Below are positions 45,239 through 57,651 of a DNA stretch of 64,000 nt, piece by piece. How positions within the stretch are numbered: the stretch's first letter is position 1; every line of letters starts with the position of its first letter. A program made the translations under genes and the position numbers. The notes under the pieces were generated by a model. That model had not been told where the DNA came from. It did not search any database and worked only from the letters and a program-made list of their open reading frames with translations. The stretch lies in the NCBI RefSeq assembly GCF_028583425.1, contig NC_072805.1:18424001-18488000 (forward strand), written 5' to 3'. The DNA comes from Eublepharis macularius. Taxonomy: Eukaryota > Chordata > Lepidosauria > Squamata > Eublepharidae.

Positions 45239-45452
45239 AATGTTGGGGAGGGGAAGGGTGACGGTCCCCTCTAGCTAAAAACATGGCTGAAAGCAGGTGA
45301 AAGGGGAGTTAGGGGGGAAACTGGTGGGAAGGACAAGGATTAAATACTTGCGCTGCCTGCCTGCTCCCCGATAAACGGGCCCCATCTGGTGTTGATTTGC
45401 AGAAAAACAGAGCCTAGGGCTTCAAGACACAAGGGGGAAGACTGAAGACACA

Positions 45453-45643
45453 GGCCGTTTCCACACGGCTCCCCGCTACTCGTAACAACCCGGAAGATCG
45501 CGCAAAAAACACGGAAGATCGCATTTTCTTGCACGAGATTTGCACGACGTCGCACAAATCTCGCGCGAGAAAATGCGATCTTCCGCTTTTTTGTGCGATC
45601 TTCCACGTTGTTACGACCAGCGGGGAGCCGTGTGGAAACGGCC
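45453..45643. mobile_element. GGCC palindromic MITE (copy 4)
   Basis: From GGCCGTTTCCACACGGCTCC to its inverse. The centre has TTGCACGAGATTTGCACGAC and its complement. The flanks ACA and TCA differ at one of three bases. Confidence 0.76.
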
Positions 45644-46594
45644 TCAGTTTGGACCTCTGAAAAGTTGTGAAAGTCCTGAAATGTATTCTCAAGAGGAACT
45701 GCTTATTCCCAAGTCAAGAACCACAGAAAGGTGATTGATTAGGAGTTGTGCCCGTTTAGAAAACATCCCCACTTAGGGATCCTTGGGAAAGGATTAAATA
45801 TCAACAACAGATTGGGATATGCAAGTCAAAATCTCAGGGAAGGGTGAAGTATTGAATGCAGTGAAGTGTTGTAAGCTTATTTTTCTCATTCTAAACGAGC
45901 AGCTGCTAAATTAGAATTTAATAAGAGGATTGAGGGATTGCATTTATACAGCATGGTCCTGACATTTGCTGGCTAGCTTAAAATCAGCCTTTTGGTTCCA
46001 AATGATGAAGTTGGCGTGTACATATGTAAATTACTTACCGGGTCCTGTCTTGGTGAATCTTTTTTTTAAAAAAAGAAAATGCTTCGTGGCATATCTTCAG
46101 CTCCTACAAATGTCCGCTGCAGTCGTAGCAGATACAGCGGGAGCATTCCTTGCTACCAGAGACATTGTATTTGCGGTGAGGGCAGAGGATGTTTCCCCAC
46201 TAGCAATTTCAGTGTAGTCCAGCTATAAGGAAATAAGCCAACTCTGGAGCAATTAAGGCCTCTCGGCCATCTTGAAGATTTTTCAGTCAGACCTGCACTC
46301 AGACATCTGTGCTTGGAACTCCACTTTCCTGAATGACAAGGAACCCCACCGTTTGCCCATTGATGAAATTTATATATTCTAATGGCTATATGGCAGTTTC
46401 TCCAATAGGGCATATTGAGGCTGTTTCTGGTTGGTAAAATGGCATCAGAGGTGGTGCTGACACCCCCTTTCCCTCCACACTATGGTTTTGATCTGAATTG
46501 GGACACCAGGCACCTGGAAATTAAGTTTCAAGCAGGGAATTTGCAGATCATATCTGTCAACTGAGCATGTTGGAAGACGAGGACTTCATCACGT

Positions 46595-46765
46595 GAATTG
46601 GCCCTGACGAGCAGTCGTTCTCCAAGGTTTCAGGTAGAGAGAGGGTCTTTCCTATTTTTCTAGTATCTGCAAGCTAAGCTGGGGCTGCCAAGGGTTTGAA
46701 CCTGAAGTTCTCAGCGTGCAAGGGATTTCTACTGAACCACAGTTTCTTCCGTGGAAAATTTGCCT
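46595..46765 (-). repeat. Old second-type tRNA SINE, minus strand
   Basis: TTCTCCAAGGTTTCAGGTAG and GGTTTGAACCTGAAGTTCTC (box-B region), ending ACTGAACCACAG. Degraded. Confidence 0.5.
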
Positions 46766-47372
46766 TAGTTCCACATTTTCCCAGTAGCAGTTCTCGAACA
46801 TACATCTCACGTTTTCCATCTCAGTGCTCCCCCACCAGTGGAGGGGAGATAATCTAATTTCTTACCCCCTTTGGCATTTATTCAGATTAGGAAAATGAGA
46901 GGGGAGTTGTTTGTTGGTTGTTTGAGAGAACAGCTTGCCTGGTGAATTCCTGGCCACAGCAAGGATTGAACCAGGAAATTCCTGACATCTAGCTCAGACT
47001 GTTAGCCAGCCACCGCACTACGGGAGCTACTTGTTAGCTGTTCTTGTGCTGGAGAGATTGAGATAAGTTGATCTGGCTATTTCTGTACTGAATGTTTCGA
47101 GGATAATTGAATGCCGTATCGTCTGTTGCAGAGTGTACATTTATCGTTCTCTTGGCTGGGGTGGGGTGTGTGTCATAACAATGTGCTATTGATGCTGTGG
47201 TGTCGTAAGAGGCTCTGACTGTTGCATTGATGGCAAACTCGAAGTAGTTGACTTAAACAGTGTTGCATATTTGCTTGACTGTTGAAACACAAAGTCCATC
47301 CTTTGGTTGGAAAAAGGTACACGTGGTCAATGGAGCTGTCTGGGGGACAGCCGGCTTTAATTCAGCTAATTT

Positions 47373-47377
<5 letters not shown>

Positions 47378-47409
<32 letters not shown>
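47378..47409. repeat. (GA)n microsatellite
   Basis: About 16 GA units. Confidence 0.93.
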
Positions 47410-47411
<2 letters not shown>

Positions 47412-48399
47412 GTTAAGTCTTGAGTAAAATGAAGTCCTTCCACCTGTGGAAATTTTAGGCAGGCTCCAACCCAACATGTTTTGGGGGAACCCACTGGATG
47501 TAAACTAAGCCCAGAATACAAAGTTCCCTTCCTGGAAAGAAATTCTGTCTAAGCTTTCCTTCCCCATTCCTGTTGTCTTGTGAAACTAATAAGCATTTCT
47601 TTATCTGTGAATTTACACTCTTGTAAGCCAGTCTCCCCCCCTTATCCCACACCGGTTCAAAGTGCTAAGGGGGTGGCAACGTATGACTTACCATCCGTGG
47701 CTGTCGTACGGCTAAGTGTGTTGGGTTGGGGAAAGCAATGGTGAACTACCCTATAAAAACTTCACTGCGAGAATCTGCGGATCTCTCTCAACGCGCTATA
47801 GGACAGAAAGGCTTGGAGGGGGACGATCTACGGAGTAGCCGAGGGTCAGACGCGACTGTGTGGCTTGGATCGGATCGGAAGCCAGCCTCCTTGGAACTTT
47901 TTTCACTTGCTATAGCTATCAAGACTCATTCTTAAGCAAACCACAGACTCTCTCTGTACACCCATAGGATTGTTGTAAGGATTTCTGAGCGGTATTAAAT
48001 CTGAAGTCTTTTGAATGCTCTTGGGGCCTACATAGCACTATCATGATGCTGTATGAATACTTCTGTTATCTCCTGCAAGCTCTCCTTTTTATATTCTGCT
48101 CTCAGCTAATTCTGCAGAGCGCTTAGCCTGCTAAGAAGTTATCCACATCCAGGTTCTGTCCCGTTCACTGTATGGTGTTGTGGCAGCAGGATGGGGGCGG
48201 TGTCTTTGGGTGGGTAATGAGGGGAAATTGTCAAGTTGGAAATGAAGGTTTCCAACAGAATATTCTCCCATATGTTTACCGAACAATGAATGAATGAAAT
48301 AACGATGTTGTCCAGCATTGAGCCTAAGATGCAGAACCCCTAGTTGCTACTTTCTTCCACCTAGATGCTTTTACTTGAGTACCCACCTGAAACTGCCTT

Positions 48400-48985
48400 A
48401 TACTCTGTTAAGGTCAGTATTGTCCGTGGAAGGGACCATGGCTCAATGGAAGAGCATCTGCTTTGCATGCAGAAGGTCCCAGGTTCAGTCCCTGGCATTT
48501 CCAGGTAAAAGGACCTGTTGCTAGGTGATAAGAAAGACCTCCACCTGAGATCCCGCAGAGCCATCATCAGTCAGAATTAGAAGTGGGCACGAACCGAAAT
48601 AAGAACCAAAGTTTGTCACAAACTGGGCCGATTCATGGTTCACTGTTCATTGGAGGGCATTTCTGACTAACGGTGATGATTTTTAGAGTGGTTTGTTTGG
48701 TTCGTTTTTTGGTTCGTCACTGCAGACAGCTTGGCGCCTATCGATCAGTTTCCTAGGCAACGGGATGGGCTTCCTGCAGACCTTCTCGTGACCCGAAATT
48801 GACATATTTACGAACCAAACGAACCAATTTGCGAACTGGGCAATTTCATGCTGCTTTGTGGTTCGTGAAATATGACGAAGCACAACAAACTGCCGTTTTC
48901 CAGTTTGTGCCCATCTCTAGTCAGAATAGATATTGATCTTGGTGGACCAATTATCTGATTCAGTATAAGGCAGCTGCATGTGTCC
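48400..48985 (+). repeat. Second-type tRNA SINE interrupted by a hAT MITE
   Basis: Head CATGGCTCAATGGAAGAGCA, box B GGTTCAGTCCC, CACCTGAGATCCCGCAGAGC, then the hAT copy (48578-48919). After it the SINE resumes with TAGATATTGATCTTGGTGGA and TTCAGTATAAGGCAGCTGC. A reverse fragment of the same SINE class follows at 49000-49105. Confidence 0.75.
48578..48919 (+). mobile_element. hAT-type MITE, family TAGA-GTGGGCACGAAC (copy 2), nested in a SINE
   Basis: From TAGAAGTGGGCACGAACC to TTTGTGCCCATCTCTA. A perfect 8-bp duplication GTCAGAAT lies at 48570-48577 and 48920-48927. It has CGTCACTGCAGACAGC and CAGTTTCCTAGGCAAC, as at 11873. Confidence 0.93.
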
Positions 48986-50424
48986 ATTCTGATGGAATCT
49001 CAGGTGGGGGTCCATCACATCACTAATTAACTGGTCCTTTTAATTGGAGATGCCAGGGCTTGCACCTGGTACCTTGTGTGTGCAAAGCAGATGCTGTAAC
49101 AGGGAGACATGGTTCCTCCCCTAACTTACATCATTTTACTCAAGAAATTGACACACACCTATGTCAAAAATGTCAGGGAGGGATCAAGCTAGGGTAAAGA
49201 AGCTAGACTTTCATTTGAAAGTCCTTTTTAGGAGAGCAGTACCCAACAGGAAACAAAGATCCTGTTTAAAGAGATTTTATAAAAGTGACTCATTTGACTT
49301 TTGGAGTTGTCCCCCTTCCATGTTTGTATTCACAAGATGATTTAGAAAATCATTGCATGAGTTGCAAGCATTCTGTCATAATTCCTTTCTGAGAGACAGC
49401 CCTTAGCTTGGCTTCCTCCGTGATGCTGCTTTCTTTTTCTTTTGAAAGCTGGATTACTCATACATTCCTTAACTCCTTCATCCCCGTGAATTGTTCTTAA
49501 GGGGAGCTTTGGATGGAAGAGGGCAGTGTTTCAGCCTTCTTGTGCCTTCTTTTCATCACAGAGTGAGGCCGGCTGCTTTTGCTTTGTTTATCCAACATCA
49601 AATATATGAGATGAGAGCCGTAATTATGGTCCTACTGGTGGAAGCTGTTGTGCAATTCTGTTCAGGGTTTTTTTTAGGAGTTGTGGGGGTGGGGGTGGGG
49701 GGGAGAAGAAGTGAGTCAGCAAATGCCATGGATGAGTGCGCTGGTTGAGAATCTGTTGGCACCTCTTCCAGTGCCCAAATGACTGCTTGATAGAGCACGT
49801 GCATTGTTTGATCTATTTATCGAAATATTTTCCTTCGAAATAACCAAGGTTCCTCTCAGTCATGAAATGCAATCCAATACATCCCCCATTTTAAATTTAT
49901 TTACTTATTTAAAACATCTATACACTGCCTCAGCACCCAAAATAGGCTCCCCAAGGCGGCGAACAACAAGTATTAAAAACATTAAAAATAACAATTAATA
50001 TGTATACATAAATAACAAAAAGCATATAAACACACAAACCATGAAGGAAACCAATTAGAGTTTACTGAGGGTAACTCTTCAGGAAAAATTGTTCAATACA
50101 GTAATATTTTGAAGTGAATAAAAATTTATTATTCGTTAAAATATATAATTTATGGGTAATTGTTTTAATATAAGAGACAATTTGTTTCACTTCAATAAGG
50201 AAGCAATCAATTATCTTATTAAAAGAGGTTATATAAGAGAATCAATTAATTGTAATTTATGTGGGGGTGTGCCTCAGCAAAAAAAATTTGACAGGCCCCT
50301 AGACTCTGCGGGACCCCTAGGCTTCGGCCTAGTCAGCCTTATGAATAATACAGCCCTGGTCTGTGGGCTGTTGGTGGGGGCTGGTTAGAGGTGAGCTGGA
50401 GATGCATATAAAACACCCCAGGAC

Positions 50425-51363
50425 TAGACATGGGCACAAACGGGGGAAAAAAAAGAACACGCTGTTTGTTGTTTGTTGTCATCCACGAACAACAAACATT
50501 GACGAACCTGCCCTTTTACCGAACATGTTGTTAGTGGCCCTTTCAAGAGCCCTTTAAACAATCAGCTGGGGGATTCCCCCCTGCCGCTTGCCAGCTAATA
50601 GTTTAAAGGGCCCTGTCCTACCACTTGCAAGCAGCAGGGCCCTTTAAACACCTCACATCCCCCAGCCCCCACCCCCTGCCCCACCGGGCTGCTGCTGCCC
50701 AGTGTGAGAGGGGCGGAAAGATTCTCTCCATCCCTCTCGCACCGGGAGAGCCGCCACCGCTGGGCTGCTGCTGCTTCCTGGGGCGAGAGGGGCGGAGATA
50801 TTCTCTCCGTCCCTCTTGCATGAGGAGAGCCGGTGCCACCAGGCTACTGCTGCCCGGTGCAAGAGCGGTGGGGAGATTCTCTCCGTCCTTCTCGCACCGG
50901 GAGAGCTGGTGGTGCCGGGCTGCTGCTGCCTGGTGCAAGAGGGGTGGGGAGATTCTCTCCATCCCTCTCACACTGGGAGAGCTGGCACCGCCGGGCTGCT
51001 GCGGCCCGGTGCGAGATGGGTGTGGAGATTCTCCATGGGATCCATGGGTCCCTCCCTTTCCTGTCATTTTCTTTTCACAGTGGAAAAAACTGGGCTGTCT
51101 GCTGGAAGCTACTTTGAGGGGTTAACTTACAAGCCAGAAGGAAAGCCAGAAGGAGTTCAGAGTTCAGACAGTCCATGCCTATGTTGCCAGGGGAATTGAT
51201 TGAAAGGCGCCAGACTGTCTCTACGAATGGCTGACGAACAAGGCTTGCAACAACCACCTGTTCGTTTATAATGGGGCCTCACGAACAGCTTGTTCGCGAA
51301 CAGCAGATTGGGCTGTTCGTGCCTTTTTTTTTTTGTTCATATTGCTGTTCGTGCCCATCTCTA
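50425..51363 (+). mobile_element. hAT-type MITE, family TAGA-GTGGGCACGAAC (copy 3), enlarged
   Basis: From TAGACATGGGCACAAAC to GTTCGTGCCCATCTCTA. A perfect 8-bp duplication CCCAGGAC lies at 50417-50424 and 51364-51371. At 939 bp it is far longer than copies 1 and 2 because the middle holds four to five tandem units of 76-79 bp (GGAGATTCTCTCC marks at 50721, 50800, 50876, 50952, 51028). The long Gly/Pro/Ser-rich frames here come from the repeats. Confidence 0.92.
50690..51040. repeat. 76-79-bp tandem repeat inside the hAT MITE
   Basis: Each unit carries CGGGAGAGCYG, GGGCTGCTGCTGCC and GGAGATTCTCTCC. The units differ at several positions, so the array is not recent. Confidence 0.85.
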
Positions 51364-51859
51364 CCCAGGACCCAGTATGAGATGATTGCTTGCTATCTGC
51401 TTGCTGAAAGGATAGTCTTCAGGGTAGACTTCAGGGTAGTTAGGGGTTAGAACGGTGGGGGGAGGGATCTAAAAACTCTGCTTATTGTCCTACCAGATTT
51501 CAAAATTCAGTACTGTTATTGTCGGGAACTTGAGTAAGGAAAAAAGATGGAGCTTTTCTGCAGGGCAGAGGATCTCTGCGTGGCATTAGTTGGCATGACT
51601 CATTTCTTGAGGGCATCAAAGTTCTGTCTCCTTGCATTCCTTTCCCACAAGGCAACTCTGTACTTGGCACACCTTGGTTATTTTTGTGCGGTATTTCAAG
51701 ATAACACCGGTTAAGAACACTTGGTTAGCAGAGTTGGGTCCTTTGTTGAAGAGGTTGGATGAAGTCCTTTCAGCCCATTGACCATGTATGTTTAGAAAAG
51801 AAAAGAAATATATATTCTTGTGTTTTTAATTAGGTTTTAATTTTGAGCCTATATTTTCT

Positions 51860-52080
51860 CTACTAGTAATAACAATAATACAACCACCATTTATCATTTA
51901 CACACCACAGTTCAAGCATTCAAAGCGCTTTAGACATTAATCCCAGTCTCAACAATTCGGTAAGATAGGCCAGAAGTGGCCTAAGACAATCAATGGCTTG
52001 TCTCAAAGACACAGAATGAGTTTGTAGGCAAGGCAGAATTTGAACTTTGTAGCTCGTGCACTCCTGGCAAAACAAACAGT
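51860..52080 (-). repeat. Old SINE, minus strand
   Basis: CAACCACCATTTATCATTTA, CAAAGCGCTTTAGACATTAA and AGGCAGAATTTGAACTTTGT are weakly SINE-like. Confidence 0.4.
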
Positions 52081-52656
52081 GTGTTATGGTAGGTGTGTGT
52101 GTGTGTATGCAACAGAAGTGTTACCCTCATACACACCCAAAATAGTAATTATTCTTGCTTGTTTGCTCTTGCAAACAATGTTACTCTGATCAGTAACGTT
52201 GCTGGGAAGGGGGGGCTCCTGACAGAGCTGCTCTTTGGGGAATGAGCTCAGAAACATCTTGGTAGTGCTTAGGCCCTTATTGTTAACCCCACAATCCATT
52301 TTTCTTGCTCTCTGATACGCCAGCAGATCTTTACCCATTTGAGGCCCTGTTTCCCTCGGTCTTCCGTATCTTTCCCATGAGGCGTGTGTCCTGCTGCTTG
52401 AGATATTCGCGCTCTCAGATTCAGCCTTTTCCCTCCGGAAGGCCTCTTTTCGTACTGTTTGGTCAGGCTTTGAAAATATTTCACATTTTTGAGGGCCAGC
52501 TCCATACTTGGCATTTCTCCAGCCCTGGTCTGTGTGTTATGTGGCACTCGGGTGAGACAAGTTATCCCACCGTTTGCTGAAAACAATGTGGTAGGGTCAG
52601 TGTTCAAGAAGAAGGGAGGGAGCCTGTGATAGGACTTCTTTTTTAAGGGCATCTGT

Positions 52657-52890
52657 GAGCAGAGCCACAAGTGACAAAAGGCACAGGTCGGACACTTGTC
52701 AGCTTCCCTCAAGTTTTGATGGGAAATGTAGGCAGCTTGGCGGAATGTTGGACAAGTAACAGTTGAAAAGTCCATTGGACAGCAGTCGGACAGCCAAACT
52801 GCAAGACCAGGATGCCTACATTTCCCATCAAAACTTGAGGGAAGCTGACAAGTGTCCAACTAGTGTCAGGCGTCACTTGTGGTTCTGCTC
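52657..52890. mobile_element. Palindromic MITE, 234 bp (copy 2)
   Basis: Ends GAGCAGAGCCACAAGTGACA and TCACTTGTGGTTCTGCTC, flanked by TGT on both sides (52654-52656, 52891-52893). Exactly as long as the copy at 8095, with the central segment in the opposite direction. It lies in BCAR1 intron 1. Confidence 0.85.
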
Positions 52891-54027
52891 TGTATCTCCT
52901 GGCCTCCTCTTTCCACGTGCGACAAAGACACTTGTGGGGTGAAAAACAAAGGGCATTAATCTGGGGATGCTATGAAAATCCTGGGGGCTTAGAGGCACTT
53001 ATCCGAGAGCAGAGTGTGTGTGTTTTTGGTGCGACTATCACCAAGGTCCTTTTTAGTATTTATTTATTTGGTACTAGTTTTAGCTTGTCCTTCTTCCAAG
53101 GAAGCTCAAGTGGTTCTCTTCCTACCATTGTATCCTCACAACATGTCTCACTCACCTGTGAGGTAAGTGAGACGGTAAGGGAATGGCTGGTCACAGTCAC
53201 CCAGTGGAGTTTCATAGCAAGAAGACATTTGAGACATGTTTTTGGAGGCTGTCTTGGAGTTTTTACTCTGAAGGGCCATCGGCCTTCCCAACGTTGTAAA
53301 CAAAACACTCTCTTGCTGGCAGAATTGTGTGTCTGGTCTCCTGGGAGGAAATGCAGTACAGGAAGCCCCCAACCGACTTAGAACTAGAAACCGGATTACG
53401 AACTGACAGCTTTGTGAACAAAGCTCTTTCATGAAGTGAATCAAGTACCTAATTCCCTATAATAACAAACATTTAGATGCCACCAATCGACATATTTTTC
53501 GGTATGCTGTACCAGCTTACTTCCAAATGCTGTAATTTTCAGAGCTAGCAAACCTGATATAACTGGCAAGTAAGCTGGATTTTGTGGGGGAGGGGGTTGG
53601 AAAACAGGTATGTTCAAAGTTCCTGTTGGGTGGAAAAAAATCAGTACACGTTAGCATCTGGTACACAATGAGGAAAAAAATATCCCTCTGACGCCATTAA
53701 AAACTTTAGCGCTGAAAAATGTGCTCTGAATCTCAGCCCGTCATACTGCTGTGGGAGGCGCAAAGGGGTTCTCTGATTGACTCACAGTTCTGGCACTTCC
53801 TGCCTGGGGGGGAAGAAGGGCAGGGGTCTGTGAGCATGCTGGAAGGAGGGTCCCGTTCCTCAGCAAATAGGCAGTTTTTCCAATAAGTGTCTGGGAAAAG
53901 TTTCATTCCCCGCCCCCCATCTGTTTAGCATTTAAGACTTCCACGATTTAAAACAATTCCCATATTTATGGCAATTTACATGCTTTGCATTTTTGTGAGC
54001 TTCAAGGAAAACATATGGCTGCGAAGT

Positions 54028-54225
54028 GTACGCAGTGGGATATCGTGGTTACGGTGTCAGAGAAGCGTGTGGAAAACCTGGGTTCAAATGTGACCTGAAG
54101 CTTGCGGGGTGACTGTGGCCCAGTCACTCTCTGGCAGCCTAACCTACCTCACAGAGTTGTTGCGAGGACGAAATGAAGAACTTCCCTGAGCTTTTTTGAA
54201 GGAAGTGTGGGATAAAAATGGTTTT
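54028..54225 (+). repeat. tRNA-derived SINE, plus strand
   Basis: Head GATATCGTGGTTACGGTGTC, box B GGGTTCAAATGTG, GCCTAACCTACCTCACAGAG, and end AGTGTGGGATAAAAATGG. Confidence 0.75.
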
Positions 54226-54884
54226 CCTTTGCTCCTGTTGAACGCAGTCTTCTTCAATTGTGCTTTTCGTACTGTTTGATCCTGCGTTGGCTCGTTCACC
54301 TTGCCTTTGATTAAAAAAGTCCTGGAGGGTTTTTCCTTTCTATGAGTAACGTGCTGGTCACTGGCTGTAGAACTCCAGTCAGAGTTCTATTACTTTGCTA
54401 ACAGGTCCACAAAAGTTACTGGTGAAGGCATCTCATTTTTAGTTATTTGCCTGTTTGCACATACCTGTGTTAGTCATTTATGGCATAAAAAGAAAACAAG
54501 GAACCAACTTCCGTAACAGCCGATAGCTTAACGGGGTTTGTTACCACAACAAGTGAGGGCTGATACCTTAGATGACTTTTAAGGGATTAAACAAATCCAT
54601 GCCACACTCCCCTCTAACGAATTTTGGATGTAATAGTCAAATGGAACCTGCATGTTCAGAGGCAGTGTACAGTATCTCGTTTGATGGGGTGGTAAACTCC
54701 AGGGGAGACTGTTCCTTCCTTCAGGCTTTGCGTGTGGGCTTCCCAGCAGCATTTGGCTGTCCTCAGTTGGAAACTGAATGCTGGTCTTGACAGATCTTTG
54801 GCCTGTTGTTGTCTCTCCTCTTCCTACCTTCCCATCATTAGACGAGATCGAGTTTCTGCTGCTGCTATTGACAGCTTCATATTG

Positions 54885-55065
54885 AGGAAGGGTAATCATT
54901 TTCCTCCAGGCCAGATTGCCCAGGGACCTTGAAGGTTTTTGCCTTCCTCGGCATAGAGCAGGGGTCACTTGGGGAGGCGAGGTGGGGAGATAGCTGGGGA
55001 TTTCCTGCATTGTGCAGGAGGTTGGACTAGATGGTCCTTGGGATCTCTTCCAGCTCTGGAGGGGA
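54885..55065 (+). repeat. CR1-type LINE 3' end fragment
   Basis: CTCCAGGCCAGATTGCCCAG, GAAGGTTTTTGCCTTCCTC, TTTCCTGCATTGTGCAGGAG and GTTGGACTAGATGGTCC. Confidence 0.82.
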
Positions 55066-55124
55066 TTAGGAGAACCATGTGACTGGTTGCCTTGCAGCTC
55101 CCCAAGCATCCCTGTTGCTTCAGA

Positions 55125-55615
55125 GTAAAGTCTGGAAGCAGCAATGAAGGATGGGTAGTTTCTGTGAACTTTAGGAGTGTAGTCCGGAAGCAGCAATGAA
55201 GGATGGGTAGTTTCTGTGAACTTTAGGAGTGTAGTCCAGAAGCCGCAATGAAGGATAGGTAGTTTCTGTGAACTTTAGGAGCATAGTCCGGAAGCAGCAA
55301 TGAAAGATAGGTCGTTTCTGTGAACTTTAGGAGTGTAGTCCGGAAGCAGCAATGAAGGATAGGTCGTTTCTGTGAACTTTAGGAGCATAGTCCAGAAGCA
55401 GCAATGAAGGATGGGTAGTTTTTGTGAACGTTAGGAGCATAGTCCAGAAGCAGCAATGAAGTATGGGTAGTTTCTGTGAACTTTAGGAGTGTAGTCCAGA
55501 AGCAGCAATGAAGGATAAGTAGTTTCTGTGAACTTTAGGAACATAGTCCGGAAGCAGCAATGAAGGATAGGTAGTTTCTGTGAAGTTCAGGAGTGTAGTC
55601 TGGAGGCGGCAATGG
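55125..55615. repeat. 52-bp minisatellite, about 9 units
   Basis: Units read AGTCCGGAAGCAGCAATGAA, GGATGGGTAGTTTCTGTGAA and CTTTAGGAGTGT. Successive units are offset by 52 bp (55131, 55183). Variants are TCCAGAAG and GAGCAT. It ends about 0.7 kb before BCAR1 exon 2. Confidence 0.95.
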
Positions 55616-55929
55616 ACAACAAATGACTAGTCGACAAACAATTTGGGAGTGTAGTGTGGAAGGTGCAGTGGAGGGACAGTTGCGTGGTTACTGAACAACT
55701 GCCACTTCACAGATGTGCACACTGGAAGTATTGTAGGGAGGGGGTCTCAGATGCTTCGCTAATGAGTTAGGGACCATAGACTTCACCACTATGAATATGC
55801 ATTATTATCTGTTGCTCGAATATATACTCCTCTACTACCTGTGCTTCATGTTATTTAATGTCTGTCCTAGAACTGATTATGTTCTGTTTCAGCAATTCTT
55901 CAACTCTTTATTGGATCCTTGCTAATGCT

Positions 55930-56080
55930 GCATCTTTGTAAAATCCTATGACATTGTTCTGGCAATGACACTGTATGGAAATGTCCTTGATACTGATTGT
56001 ACTAATCTCATACTATGTAATCCGCCTTGAGTCTCAGTGAGAAAGGCGGACTATAAAAGACTATAAAAAATAAATAAAAG
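55930..56080 (+). repeat. LINE 3' end fragment (L2/CR1 type)
   Basis: ACTATGTAATCCGCCTTGAG and TCTCAGTGAGAAAGGCGGAC, ending in TATAAAAAATAAATAAA. It lies about 220 bp upstream of exon 2. Confidence 0.65.
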
Positions 56081-56302
56081 TTCAGTCCTGCCTACATGGT
56101 GATGTTTAAAGCGCTAGATTTTCCTGCTGCATTCAGGGCTTCCTTTGGCTCAGGTGGTTGCCACTCGCAGAAATCGCCTCTAACTATCCCACACAGCATT
56201 TCAGTTCCTTAAGAGTGGCCCTTTCCGCTTGCTGCCTGGCCGCCTCCGGTGTCCGTCTCCGCCACCCTACCCTTCTAACTGTCCCTCTCGGCTCTCTTGC
56301 AG

Positions 56303-56953
56303 AACGTGTTGGCCAAGGCCCTCTATGACAATGTGGCCGAGTCCCCCGATGAGCTCTCGTTCCGCAAGGGAGACATCATGACGGTTCTGGAACGCAACAC
56401 GCAAGGCCTGGAAGGCTGGTGGCTCTGTTCGCTGCATGGCCGGCAAGGCATCGTCCCCGGCAACCGCCTCAAGATCCTGGTGGGCATGTATGATAAGAAG
56501 CAGCTGCCCGGGACCATCCAGGGTGCGCCTCAACCTTCTCAACAGCAGCAGCCGCCGGCACCGGTGGGGCAGACCCCTCTGGCCTACCCACATCAAGGAG
56601 GGTATCTACCCCTGTCTCCTGCATCTCAGTACACGCCTATGCATCCCACCTACCTGCCCCAAGAGGACAATGTCTATCTAGTACCAGCGCCAAACAAGAC
56701 CCAAGGGGGGCTACACCAAGGAACCGTGCCCACGGGCCAGTTCCAGTCCCCTCCAGGAAAACAGACACCCCCTTACCCGAAACAGAGCCCCCCTCAAGGT
56801 CAGGACGTATACCAGGTGCCATCTGGACCTGCCGGCACGCCCCAGGACGTTTACCAAGTCCCCCCAGCTCCCTCTGGTCTGGGGCAGGATGTCTACCAAG
56901 TGCCCCCTTCTCTGGACAGCCGGGTCTGGGATGCACCCAAGCCCCAAGGAAAG
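56303..56953 (+). CDS. BCAR1: BCAR1 (p130Cas) exon 2: SH3 domain, proline-rich linker, first YxxP motifs
   Basis: 651 bases (217 codons, residues 5-221), phase 0 at both ends, between CTCTTGCAG|AAC and GGAAAG|GTAATC. Residues about 6-65 are the SH3 domain: ALYD (10-13), the acidic RT loop, Trp-Trp (43-44), GIVPGN (53-58) and LKILVG. In known p130Cas this domain binds proline motifs of FAK, PYK2 and other partners. A Pro/Gln-rich linker follows (a QQQQ run, SQYTPM). Then come YLVP and three YQVP repeats, the start of the substrate domain phosphorylated by Src-family kinases to recruit CRK and NCK. The protein acts as a docking scaffold at focal adhesions. No frameshift or stop is seen, and the exon looks intact. 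Confidence 0.97.
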
Positions 56954-57651
56954 GTAATCTGCTGAATGCTGCTGGTCCTTCTTAACTTTACTAGGAGTTC
57001 TGGTGTTGGGTCATGGGTGTGCGTGACACAGGCCCTGCCTGGAGAGGGAATCGGTTAAACAAAAGATCTGGTGATAGGGAGAGAACATTATGGTTGCAAA
57101 CTAGACAGAAAGGGGTGGGGGGAATCGGACGGCTGCCTTGGCTTTTAATTGAAGCTGAGAGTGTACAAACATGATCGGGTGATGAGACTGTGAGAAATGT
57201 CCCTCGCTAATTTTTTGCTGTTTCAAGTTGCTTATACAGGCACGGCTACAAGGGTCATTTGAATAGCCAACACCCTTCGTGGGGGGAGATGTCAGTGATT
57301 TTGTGATCCATAGGAGAGAGTGGAAGCAAACCATTAACCCTTCCTTGCTCCAGTTAATTGGAGCATAAACCCAGTTACAATTCAGTGGATTTGGAAGGGG
57401 GGGGAATGATGTAAGAAGTTGGTCTGCAGATCTGTGTGGCATCCTTTAAAGCTGTGTGGGCTGGCAAGGTCCTTTTCGCCATTTTGGGTGCACGAGGAGG
57501 TCCCCTTTAGGGCTCTCTTTCAGGGCTAGGCTGAACTGATACGGTGGGTGGTCATACCCAAATTCGAACCAGCAATCCAGGTTTCCTGAGATCATGACTT
57601 GAAATTCAGTAGGCATGCTGCATGTATGCTGATGTGAGTCATACTCTTCAG

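Noticed and set aside
50618-51199. Overlapping frames of 94-166 residues on both strands
   Set aside because: They lie in the tandem array inside a hAT MITE and show the repeat period, with no independent coding evidence.
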